DNA of 64,000 nucleotides, taken from Thalassotalea atypica. Its GTDB lineage: Bacteria; Pseudomonadota; Gammaproteobacteria; Enterobacterales; Alteromonadaceae. The position numbers and the translations under genes were made by a program. Positions 29,391-37,338 of the stretch are shown piece after piece; position 1 is the stretch's first letter; every line of letters begins with the position of its first letter. Where the stretch lies: the NCBI RefSeq assembly GCF_030295975.1, contig NZ_AP027364.1, positions 806,001-870,000 of the forward strand, written 5' to 3'. The notes below the pieces were generated by a model. The model was given only the letters and a program-made list of their open reading frames with translations, was not told the origin of the DNA and made no database searches.

Positions 29391-30968
29391 TTATTTGTAT
29401 TGAGCGTTTTGCCAAATATTCATTTTCTCAACGATTTGGTCAACAGAGAATGAACCTGGTACTTGGCGTGGCGGGAACTCTTTATAAGTTTGTAACCACT
29501 GTGCAGTAGTAGCTGCACCTAAGTATAGGTATGGTAAGCGTTCAAAATACCATTTCTCGTATGAACCCGCTTCATGCTCTGCAATTTCATAAGGGTCTTG
29601 ACGTAAGTTTGCAATCATTGGTGCACGCATTGGTGTTAATGGGCATCTCCAAGTATTAATACCTTCACATTCTTGAATGCTGAACATAACCTTCCAGTCG
29701 CCTACACGCACTGCTGAAATGTCGCCACCGTCAGTTACATAGAAGAATGATTTACGTGGCCAATTTGAATTATCATCAGCTGTTGTGTTTTTACCTGTTT
29801 TAAGTGCAGGTAATAAGTTGTAGCCGTCCATGTGGACTTTGTACTTAGTACCGTTTAACGTCTTACCTTTTTTAAGGTCTGCAACAATAGTATCGTTACC
29901 AGCAGCTGCTAAGTAAGTAGGTGCCCAGTCATTGTGTGAAGCAATTTCGTTAGCAATTGAGCCCGCAGGGATTTTACCCGGAAAACGCATCATAGCTGGA
30001 ACACGGAAACCACCTTCCCACGTAGAGTTTTTCTCACCACGGTAACGCACTGTTCCGCCATCAGGCCATGTGAATTTTTCTGCGCCATTGTCAGTTGTGT
30101 AAGTTACGATTGTGTTGTCAGCAATGTTTAACTCGTCTAACTTGTCAAGTAATTGACCAACGTGACGATCATGCTCAACTAAACCGTCACCGTATAAACC
30201 ACCGCGTTTTGAAATACCTTCAGACTCAGGCTTTAAGTGAGTCCAAACGTGCATACGTGTCGAGTTAAACCATACGAAGAAAGGTTTTTTCTCTTCATGT
30301 GCTTTGTCAATAAAGCTAAGAGAAGCACTTAAGAATTCTTCATCCACAGTTTCCATACGTTTTTTTGTTAATGGACCTGTATCTTCAATGCGGCCGTCAG
30401 CATATGAGTGAATTACACCACGAGGGCCAAATTGTTTTTTAAACGCAGGATTTTTCGGGTAGTCGACTCCTTCTGGCTCTTCTTCCGCATTTAAGTGGTA
30501 TAAGTTACCAAAGAACTCATCAAAACCATGTTCTGTTGGTAACATGTCATCTAAGTCACCTAAATGGTTTTTACCGAATTGACCTGTCACATAGCCTTTA
30601 TCTTTTAGCATAGTGGCAAGTGTTGGATCTTCTTTCTTCATGCCTTGTTTGGCACCAGGCATACCTACTTTAGTTAAGCCTGTACGCATTGGATGTTGAC
30701 CCGTAATGAAAGCTGAACGACCCGCTGTACAAGAGTTTTCACCGTAGAAGTCAGTAAATAATACACCTTCGTTAGCGATACGATCGATGTTTGGCGTCCA
30801 GTGTCCTGCTTGGCCTTTCGTGTATGCGCTTAGGTTATCCATACCGATATCGTCACCCCAAATCGCTAAAACGTTTGGACGTGATTTATCAGTTGTTGCA
30901 TTAGCAGTTGTAGCTGTTGTCGCAAGGACTGAAACTAAAGCAAGTGCTAGTAGTGATTTTCCCTTCAT
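29391..30968 (-). CDS. Periplasmic arylsulfatase, Cys-type
   Basis: 525 residues. A signal peptide ends near ANA (residue 24). The mature enzyme is a type I sulfatase hydrolysing a sulfate ester. Metal-binding Asp39/Asp40 lie in IWGDDIG, the formylglycine site is Cys80 in CTAGRSAF (C-x-A-x-R), and GKNHLGD and TTDNGAE supply further active-site residues. Cys80 must be oxidised to formylglycine by a maturase; none is encoded in the window. The substrate could be a sulfated algal polysaccharide or an aryl sulfate, but this is inference. It is isolated, with an AGAGG ribosome site and a strong terminator. Confidence 0.92.
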   Translation of the reverse strand: MKGKSLLALALVSVLATTATTANATTDKSRPNVLAIWGDDIGMDNLSAYTKGQAGHWTPNIDRIANEGVLFTDFYGENSCTAGRSAFITGQHPMRTGLTKVGMPGAKQGMKKEDPTLATMLKDKGYVTGQFGKNHLGDLDDMLPTEHGFDEFFGNLYHLNAEEEPEGVDYPKNPAFKKQFGPRGVIHSYADGRIEDTGPLTKKRMETVDEEFLSASLSFIDKAHEEKKPFFVWFNSTRMHVWTHLKPESEGISKRGGLYGDGLVEHDRHVGQLLDKLDELNIADNTIVTYTTDNGAEKFTWPDGGTVRYRGEKNSTWEGGFRVPAMMRFPGKIPAGSIANEIASHNDWAPTYLAAAGNDTIVADLKKGKTLNGTKYKVHMDGYNLLPALKTGKNTTADDNSNWPRKSFFYVTDGGDISAVRVGDWKVMFSIQECEGINTWRCPLTPMRAPMIANLRQDPYEIAEHEAGSYEKWYFERLPYLYLGAATTAQWLQTYKEFPPRQVPGSFSVDQIVEKMNIWQNAQYK

Positions 30969-31678
30969 ATAAACCTCTAGATTAAATATACAGTTTTCGT
31001 ATGGGCATATACTAATTAATGACTTTATTTAAAAATACAGGAAATCTACGCAATCTGATTATTTCAAAAAAATCAATTTATAAGTACATTATTCCTATTC
31101 TTAACTAATATTAGTTGCTTGTTTCTGAATTGTTACATTTAAAGCAAATTAAATTCATATCTTCTCGCGGTGTGTTCAAAGCCGCTTAATCAGTGTGTGA
31201 CATTATAGTAACAATGTAAAAAACTTAATTTGTACCAATTTGTTACAGTCAAGTAACGAGTTGTTTGTATGTTAAAATAAAGAGTGACGAAAATGAGCCG
31301 AAAGACTAAACAGCGGCATCATTATTGTGTAATTAGCTTTTGTATTTCTATTTTGGCTGTCAATCTACTGTGTGGCCGGAGTAGTATAACTTACGGCTAA
31401 TGTTAAAGTGCTGACCTTTATACAGCTTGCTTGAACTTATACCGATCCCGCACGAATTGAAATGGAAAACTGTCCATGAGACTGTGTTAACAGTTTTGTT
31501 TCATCTTCGCGCAGCACAACCTACCATTTATTTGTGCGCTTACTTATGTTGTCTACTTAGCTGCCCTTTAACGTAATAACTCAGCAAACCATCTCAAAAT
31601 ACCAACTTAAGCCGATTATGCTGTTATAAAAACCAAGTTGCTCAATTAACTATCGAATATATGGAAGATAATCGTAAA
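30969..31678. other. Long divergent intergenic region
   Basis: About 710 bases between the sulfatase and the metallo-hydrolase genes. Both promoters must be here. I found no open frame with a ribosome site, no RNA gene and no clear repeat; codon-like structure is absent. Confidence 0.45.
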
Positions 31679-32623
31679 ATGTTTAAACCCACTTTACTCA
31701 CGCTAAGTTTTCTTGGCCTGTTTCTTAGCAAAGTGTTGGCTGCCGATACTAATTTTGACTTTTCAGTGACTCATGTTACCAAAAACGTGTATAGCATAAT
31801 TTCACCGTCGTATGGACGACCTAGTGAAGATAACAAAGGATGGAATTCTAATAGCCATTTTGTTGTGACTGAAAAGGGCGTTTTAGTGTTTGACACTGGC
31901 TCGTCTGAATTAATTGGCAACGGTATAATTAAGGCTATTAAGTCGGTGACAGAGCAGCCAATTCGTTGGGTTGTAAATTCTCACAGTCACGCCGACCATT
32001 GGTTAGGGAACGCAGCTTTTGCTAAACAAGGTGCTGAAATTTATTCAACCGGTTTATCAATAGCAGCAATGAAAGAAGACGGACAAGGTGTTGTTGACGC
32101 ATTTTCTCGCATGACAGAAGGTGCAACGGGTACAACCGACCTCTCTTATCCTACCGCTGTTTTGGCTCAAAAAGAAAAGCGCAACCTTGGCGGCGTAAAT
32201 ATAGAGTTTATTTTTGCCAATAGTGGCCACTCTCCTGGTGATGTTTTGGTGTGGCTACCTGAGCAGCAAGTCATAATGGGCGGAGATGTATTAAGCTCAA
32301 ATTGGCTGCCGATTATGACGCCTCGTGGCAACGTACCAAACTTGATTGATACATTGAGCGTTGTAGCCTCTTTGAACCCCACGATTGTACTCCCTGGGCA
32401 TGGTGAAATAACCACAGTGAAATCGGTAGTTCGTGATGCAAAATTTTTGGACTCAGTATGGCAACTGGTTAAACAAGGTCATGAAAAAGATAAAGAGTTT
32501 GAAGAGATTCTTTCGCAAGTAGAGAACACTTTAGGCCCAACTTATAAGACACAATACAAAGATTTTGATACAAGTAGCGAATACCTCGTTCAGATGATCT
32601 ATAAAAAGCAAGAATCACTCTAA
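31679..32623 (+). CDS. Secreted metallo-beta-lactamase-fold hydrolase
   Basis: 314 residues. A signal peptide covers about 1-21 (ending VLAA). The fold's metal motif HxHxDH is at 102-107 (HSHADH), followed by a GHSPGD loop, a GGDVL aspartate and LPGHGEI for the remaining ligands. The sequence resembles the SoxH/quinoprotein-relay zinc hydrolases rather than true beta-lactamases, so antibiotic hydrolysis should not be assumed. The ATG at 31679 is preferred because GGAAGA lies 11 nt before it and the signal peptide starts there; an ATG at 31661 would add six residues. Confidence 0.82.
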   Translation: MFKPTLLTLSFLGLFLSKVLAADTNFDFSVTHVTKNVYSIISPSYGRPSEDNKGWNSNSHFVVTEKGVLVFDTGSSELIGNGIIKAIKSVTEQPIRWVVNSHSHADHWLGNAAFAKQGAEIYSTGLSIAAMKEDGQGVVDAFSRMTEGATGTTDLSYPTAVLAQKEKRNLGGVNIEFIFANSGHSPGDVLVWLPEQQVIMGGDVLSSNWLPIMTPRGNVPNLIDTLSVVASLNPTIVLPGHGEITTVKSVVRDAKFLDSVWQLVKQGHEKDKEFEEILSQVENTLGPTYKTQYKDFDTSSEYLVQMIYKKQESL

Positions 32624-32752
32624 AGAGGGTGAATACAAACTCAGTCAATATGACGATGACTTCAATCAAAACACCAAAGGATTGCTCTTTAAAGGACAGG
32701 TTATTGCAACTCGATTTTTCAGTTGGCGTTTAGAAAGTAGTTTGTTTATTTA

Positions 32753-32799
32753 TATGGCGACCCCAGCAGGAGTCGAGCCTGCGACCTGCCCCTTAGGAG
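32753..32799. repeat. attL: 3' half of tRNA-Arg(CCT), left end of the integrated element
   Basis: A 47-bp copy of the tRNA-Arg 3' end (tRNA nucleotides 33-77 plus 2 flanking bases). It differs from 44276-44322 only at 32777. Similarity stops abruptly at the anticodon loop, so there is no second functional tRNA. The integrase gene starts 172 bp inside. Confidence 0.93.
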
Positions 32800-32940
32800 C
32801 GTGAAAAAGGCCTGTTTTTCAGTAAACGCCAATGAACAAGGATGAACGTTATTTTTATTTAAGTTGTTGATATTTAGCTGTTATTTTTATTGTAGTTAGT
32901 TTTCTCTTGTTTACTGTTGTTCATTGAGAAATAATGAGTG

Positions 32941-32958
32941 TGCTACAAATATGCTACA
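32941..32958. repeat. Arm-type repeat near attL
   Basis: An 18-bp sequence made of two TGCTACA heptamers 11 bp apart. It is repeated exactly at 44202-44219 inside the other end of the element. This is the arrangement expected of integrase arm-binding sites. Confidence 0.7.
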
Positions 32959-32970
32959 AATAGAAATGAC

Positions 32971-34206
32971 ATGGCTATCAAGAAAAAGATCACAGCGACC
33001 AGTATTAAAGAATTAAAACCAGAAGATAAACGCCAAAATGATACAGAATTATCAGGCTTTCATGCGCGTATATTTGATGGTGGAAATATATCTTACTATA
33101 TCTATTATCGTCACAAAGGTAAGCAAGTAAATTTCAAATTGGGGAATCACCCAATTATTACGCCTATCCAAGCCCGAGATCTTGCTAAAGATAAACTAGC
33201 GGAAGTAACAAAAGGCGTTGATGTTCAAACGGTCAAAAAAGAAGACCGCATTCAAACTAAACTTGCCAAGCTTTCAACGTTAGAAGTTTTTCTAGAACAG
33301 AGCTATTCACCTTGGTTGTTTTCTCGCAATGCAAAAACTGCTGATAAAGCAATGAAGAGTTTTAAATCATCATTTAGTGAGTTTTATGATTTTCAACTAA
33401 GCGATATAAACGCATGGGAGCTTGAAAAGTGGCGTAGCAAGCGCTTAAAAAAAGGATTAAAGCCTGCAACGGTTAATCGTCAAATAACACAACTTCAAGG
33501 CTGCTTGAGTAGGGCGGTCGAGTGGGGAGTAATAGAAAGTCACGATTTAAGCAAAGTAAAAGCCTTACAGGTCGACAATTCAAAAGTTAGGTACTTGGAT
33601 TCTCTGGAAGAGAAAAGGCTTAAAAAGGCACTTAGAGATCGTGACAACGAGATAAAAGTGCAAAGAACTAGCGCCAATGAATTCAGGCAATCACGAAATT
33701 ATGAATTACTAACTGATCTCAATCAGTATGAGTTTGCAGACCACTTAGAACCCGTTGTACTTATCGCCATGAATACAGGTATGCGTAAAGGCGAAATCCT
33801 CTCGTTAGAGTGGGAGCAAGTAGATTTCGGCAATAGAATAATTACCGTTGTATCTGATAAAGCCAAATCAGGTAAAACGCGCCATATTCCAATGAACAAT
33901 ATTGCTTATAACGCACTTGCTAATTGGAAAGAGTTATCAGGTAAAAAAGGCTATGTATTTAAAGGTGAAAATAATACTCATCTATTAGATGTTAAAAAAG
34001 GCTGGGATTCTTTATTGGAAAGGGCGCTAATCACCAATTTTAGGTTTCATGATTTACGGCACCATTTTGCCAGTAAGCTAGTCATGGCAAGTGTTGACCT
34101 AAATACTGTTCGTGAATTGTTGGGGCATAAAGATTTAACAATGACGCTAAGGTACGCACACTTAGCGCCAGAACATAAGGCAGCGGCGGTTAATTTGATT
34201 GGTTAA
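32971..34206 (+). CDS. int: Tyrosine-recombinase integrase
   Basis: 411 residues. An N-terminal arm-DNA-binding domain (about 1-85) and a SAM-like core-binding domain (about 95-190) precede the catalytic domain. Catalytic residues are Arg272 (TGMRKGE), His360 and Arg363 (HDLRHHF), His386 (LLGHKD) and the nucleophile Tyr395 (LRYAH). It integrates and excises the element at the tRNA-Arg attB. The ATG at 32971 (MAIKKKITAT) is preferred over an upstream GTG at 32938, since the first residues of the longer frame overlap the arm repeats. It reads from attL inward, as in P4-type islands. Confidence 0.94.
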   Translation: MAIKKKITATSIKELKPEDKRQNDTELSGFHARIFDGGNISYYIYYRHKGKQVNFKLGNHPIITPIQARDLAKDKLAEVTKGVDVQTVKKEDRIQTKLAKLSTLEVFLEQSYSPWLFSRNAKTADKAMKSFKSSFSEFYDFQLSDINAWELEKWRSKRLKKGLKPATVNRQITQLQGCLSRAVEWGVIESHDLSKVKALQVDNSKVRYLDSLEEKRLKKALRDRDNEIKVQRTSANEFRQSRNYELLTDLNQYEFADHLEPVVLIAMNTGMRKGEILSLEWEQVDFGNRIITVVSDKAKSGKTRHIPMNNIAYNALANWKELSGKKGYVFKGENNTHLLDVKKGWDSLLERALITNFRFHDLRHHFASKLVMASVDLNTVRELLGHKDLTMTLRYAHLAPEHKAAAVNLIG

Positions 34207-34376
34207 TGATTTAGTATGCATTGCTTACGACTTATACAAAAACTTAATATTTTCCTTTAGTGAATAGTGTGAATTTCAATTATGTTTTATTTTTTGAAAA
34301 GGTGGTCAGTAAGTAGGTTAAAATTAATGTAATTGAATTAGTACTAATCATTCAAAGAAATAATTAGGTTAAAGGC

Positions 34377-34826
34377 TCACTGCTTTAAGTCTGATTTTTC
34401 TATTTCAGTTGATTGGATTGTAGGTTGCTCTTTCGCACTTGATAACCCAATTGCTATAGCAATGACTAACAAAATAATCGCAACAACTATTGCTTTAGCC
34501 TGTTTATCGAAATATCCCTGAACTGCTTGTTTACCCTCTGATAAGTAAGCAAGACCTAGTACGCGGTTTCGCCAGCTACAATAAAGACTAACTAGAACTA
34601 ATAGTAAAACGAGGTAGAAATAAAATGGCATGTTGTACTTTGTAGCGAACGAGTAAATAGCTGCAGGAATACCTGCTAGAACAACAAACAATAGATTGAA
34701 TAAACCATCGCTAGTTTTTTCCATTCTTTCTATTTTGTTACTGTCTATCTTTAATGGTTTTTTCTTTTCATTTTTTTCGTTACTGCTTACCTCTAATGCT
34801 TCTTTATTTTCATCTTGCTGGGACAT
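34377..34826 (-). CDS. Three-helix membrane protein, unrecognised
   Basis: 149 residues. A charged N-terminus (about 1-40, rich in E, N and K) is followed by hydrophobic helices at about 42-60, 66-84 and 110-129, with a polar C-terminal tail. The start overlaps the end of the upstream 172-residue gene by 17 nt, so the pair is translationally coupled. I recognise no family. Its position as cargo just after the integrase makes an accessory role (defence or exclusion) possible, but the sequence itself does not show one. It is convergent with int. Confidence 0.6.
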   Translation of the reverse strand: MSQQDENKEALEVSSNEKNEKKKPLKIDSNKIERMEKTSDGLFNLLFVVLAGIPAAIYSFATKYNMPFYFYLVLLLVLVSLYCSWRNRVLGLAYLSEGKQAVQGYFDKQAKAIVVAIILLVIAIAIGLSSAKEQPTIQSTEIEKSDLKQ

Positions 34827-35328
34827 AGATGTTCTCCCAAATCCTAAAGCTCTTCATATTTAAATCAAAAATTATTGATCCTGATGCTTCTAACACAATT
34901 GATGCAGGAATATCTTTCCGTTCTCTTTTTTTTGCCAATTCAACGGAACAATTTATGATCTCTTCAATATCGATTTCTATCTTTCTATAAAAATCATTGA
35001 TATTAAAATGTTCATTGGAAACCTCACTATAGAGTTCAAGATTTGGACCATATGCACTTTGTAAGGGTAAAAAAACCATCTGGTGAATGTTTGTCATTAA
35101 GAATAAAATAGCATCATTACGAAGTGTAAATGCATCACTTTCACCGTAGATACTTTCTTGATTCAATTTAGCTAAATATAATTTACACTTTTCCATTATG
35201 AACGTTACAGAAGTGAATATTGGCATTTCACCTTCATCATTGATTACCTTTCCCATGTAAGTTTTTTGATAATCTTCGATGAGTCCGATATAGGCTTTGT
35301 TTATCTCATCAGGTATTGGTCTATTCAT
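34810..35328 (-). CDS. Soluble hypothetical protein, partner of the membrane protein downstream
   Basis: 172 residues, mostly helical, with no signal peptide or membrane segment. It ends in a beta-rich stretch (IVLEASGSIIFDLNMKSFRIW). I recognise no family. It is the first gene of a two-gene minus-strand unit overlapping the 149-residue membrane protein by 17 nt. The arrangement of a cytosolic protein plus a membrane protein recalls sensor/effector or toxin/antidote pairs, but that is only an analogy. Confidence 0.6.
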   Translation of the reverse strand: MNRPIPDEINKAYIGLIEDYQKTYMGKVINDEGEMPIFTSVTFIMEKCKLYLAKLNQESIYGESDAFTLRNDAILFLMTNIHQMVFLPLQSAYGPNLELYSEVSNEHFNINDFYRKIEIDIEEIINCSVELAKKRERKDIPASIVLEASGSIIFDLNMKSFRIWENIYVPAR

Positions 35329-35885
35329 CTGCTCTTCCTCAATAAAGTTATTCTTCTTCCTGTAGTAGCTTTTTTATAAACTGAACAATACTGTTAATCC
35401 TAATATAGCATTTGATTCGCGCCATTCACTGCATAAATCTATCGGCAGCTAGTAGGCTGCACTTAATAAATTGAACAAAGGAAGCGTGTGCTTCATAGTC
35501 AAGCTGTAGCTATTAATTAACCTCGTATCGTTGGGTAACTGTTTAATATCATTCAATGAATAAGGTTAATACATTATTTAAAAAATGCATTATTGCAGTT
35601 CAATTTACAGAATTACTTAAATCCAAGTACCTATTAATTTTCGATTCTATTTTTCATTTCATTTCATTTAGTCGAAATTGAGTTTGAATCGTAAACCATA
35701 AAAATGTGTATTAGCACTTATATAAGTTGTCTAATTAAACGATTTGAATGTCTATGATTTTGGTTGAAATTAACAAATTTTAATACACATTCCTTAAATC
35801 TGTTTATTATTGAAGTAATTCATATTACTCTCTTTCCAAATCAGCTTGGTAAGCAATTGAATTAAAAATAAATAAAGGTAGTAAA
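35329..35885. other. AT-rich gene-free stretch in the element
   Basis: 557 bases between divergent gene pairs, so promoters for both lie here. It contains an 11-bp perfect inverted repeat (35703-35713 with 35781-35791) spaced by 67 nt. I see no open frame with a ribosome site and no RNA gene I can name. Confidence 0.5.
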
Positions 35886-36443
35886 TTGACTGATAAAGAA
35901 GAAATTTTGGAGAATAATGTTGAGTCGAGAGCGCTATTAATTACCGTAGCTAAAGAGTCGGGCGTTTGCTTTGTAATTGCCACTATTACGTTTATATTCT
36001 TTTCACTCATGATAGTTTTAATTGATGGCGTAGGAATCTTCGATGCTCCTCAAAAAATGGTAGATACTTTCCTGAATAAATACCAATCTCTATTTCTAAT
36101 ATCAAGCGCAATTATAGTAACAGCCTATATGCTATTTCTCTCGCCGATGAATAAGACTAAAGTCAAATTAAGAGAAAAAATCTCCGACAGAATAAAGTAC
36201 CTTGAAGGTGTTTTTTACCTTTATTTTATTGGTATTTGTTTTCACTTGAAAGTAATGCCTTTTGGGATAGAAAAAAGTTATCTAAATGTGGTTTTATTTG
36301 CATTATTGTCTGTATTTTTGATTTTAATATTAAAGTTATTTTTCAAAAGAGATACTGCATATAGCAATTTTCAGTTTGAAGGAATGATATGTATGCTGTT
36401 TGTTGTTGTCATAACTTCATCTATTGTTCTAGTAAACTATTAA
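35886..36443 (+). CDS. Four- to five-helix membrane protein, unrecognised
   Basis: 185 residues from a TTG start. TTG is accepted because AAAGGTAG lies just upstream and the first in-frame ATG is about 40 codons later, inside a membrane helix. Hydrophobic helices lie at about 27-48, 68-88, 107-122, 133-150 and 166-183. No family is recognised. It is followed after 10 bp by the putAbiC-like gene on the same strand, so the two probably form one operon and may act together. Confidence 0.6.
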   Translation: MTDKEEILENNVESRALLITVAKESGVCFVIATITFIFFSLMIVLIDGVGIFDAPQKMVDTFLNKYQSLFLISSAIIVTAYMLFLSPMNKTKVKLREKISDRIKYLEGVFYLYFIGICFHLKVMPFGIEKSYLNVVLFALLSVFLILILKLFFKRDTAYSNFQFEGMICMLFVVVITSSIVLVNY

Positions 36444-36453
36444 AAGACCTAAG

Positions 36454-37284
36454 ATGATGATAAGTAAAGAAGAAAAGATAGTTTTGAATCTTGGTAAGTG
36501 GCTATTGTTATTATTGGCCTTTTTAATATTAGTTTTTTATTTTTACAACTTTTATAGCACTACGGTTTTGACTCGAGAATCTATGGCGCAATTTGGGGAT
36601 TATTTCGGCGGTGTTTTAAATCCTATTTTAGGCTTTGCCACTGTCTCCTTGCTAGTTTGGAGTATTCAAGTTCAACTGAGAGAGTTAAAGTTAACTCGAA
36701 GGGAACTTGAACAAAGTACTTTTGCTAATCAAAAGCAGGCAGAATCTCTACACAAGCAAGTAGGACTCTATGAAAAGAAGGAGACGCTTGATTCAGTAAA
36801 GAAAGAGTTAGATATGTTAAACCGTCGCCTTAATGAGCTACTTGAAATCAAAATGAAGATAGATAAAGGGGGAAGATTAGCGTCTTTTACCCTGAATGAA
36901 GCTTTTTTTAATAACTCGGATGACATAAAAGACCAAATTAGTTCGCAACTTAAACAAGGCCTCAACGCGAGCAGTTCAGTTTTGATTACGTTAGAAAAAG
37001 AATTAGAGCTAATTTCAAATGAATTTATGTTTTATTTTACAAAATTAGTTCATTTAAAAGAATATGAATTTAGTGTAGTTAAACTTAACAGATTAGTATT
37101 TCAATACCGTAAAATTGTTGAGTTTGGCTTTTTGTCAGTATTACAAGCTAATTACTTGGCGCAATATGTGTCAGGCTTGATGAGTACTCTACCTGATTTA
37201 AAGGATGAGTATCTTAACAAAATGAAGGTTGAATCTAGTTCAGAATCTAATGAAATTTTCAATATTATAAATGCTAGGCAATGA
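36454..37284 (+). CDS. Putative phage abortive-infection protein (putAbiC-like)
   Basis: 276 residues. There are two N-terminal hydrophobic segments (about 14-31 and 51-68). Between and after them is a stretch beginning GDYFGGVLNPILGF and continuing into a charged helix with QLRELKLTRRELEQS. This layout is typical of proteins annotated as putative phage abortive-infection (putAbiC) proteins. A long coiled coil (about 68-135) and a helical C-terminal domain follow. By analogy it may be a membrane-tethered effector that halts growth after phage infection; this is family-based inference without catalytic residues to check. An ATG one codon later is also possible. Confidence 0.6.
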   Translation: MMISKEEKIVLNLGKWLLLLLAFLILVFYFYNFYSTTVLTRESMAQFGDYFGGVLNPILGFATVSLLVWSIQVQLRELKLTRRELEQSTFANQKQAESLHKQVGLYEKKETLDSVKKELDMLNRRLNELLEIKMKIDKGGRLASFTLNEAFFNNSDDIKDQISSQLKQGLNASSSVLITLEKELELISNEFMFYFTKLVHLKEYEFSVVKLNRLVFQYRKIVEFGFLSVLQANYLAQYVSGLMSTLPDLKDEYLNKMKVESSSESNEIFNIINARQ

Positions 37285-37338
37285 TAGTAATTAGTTTTTA
37301 GACGCTTAGCTAATCAAATTATATAGTGAAGATATTTA

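Noticed and set aside
31679-32623. True beta-lactamase (antibiotic resistance)
   Set aside because: The HxHxDH motif is shared by the whole metallo-hydrolase superfamily; the length and surrounding motifs resemble SoxH/quinoprotein-relay hydrolases and no resistance context is present.
32624-32752. Gene fragment downstream of the metallo-hydrolase (frame reading YKLSQYDDDFNQNTKGLLF)
   Set aside because: It is open for about 60 codons but lacks a start codon and ribosome site and matches no family I recognise; it may be a remnant but cannot be supported.
32756-32806. Open frame reading MATPAGVEPATCPLGA on the plus strand at the attL repeat
   Set aside because: It is the antisense of the tRNA-Arg 3' half, a well-known spurious translation of tRNA genes. 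It has no ribosome site and marks the att repeat rather than a gene.
32753-32806. A second tRNA-Arg gene at the left border of the element
   Set aside because: Only the 3' half is present; similarity ends at the anticodon loop and no D arm or 5' acceptor strand follows.
36454-37284. Methyl-accepting chemotaxis protein or diguanylate cyclase (membrane plus coiled coil)
   Set aside because: No MCP signalling hairpin, HAMP or GGDEF motif is present; the GDYFGGVLNP segment fits putAbiC-like proteins better.
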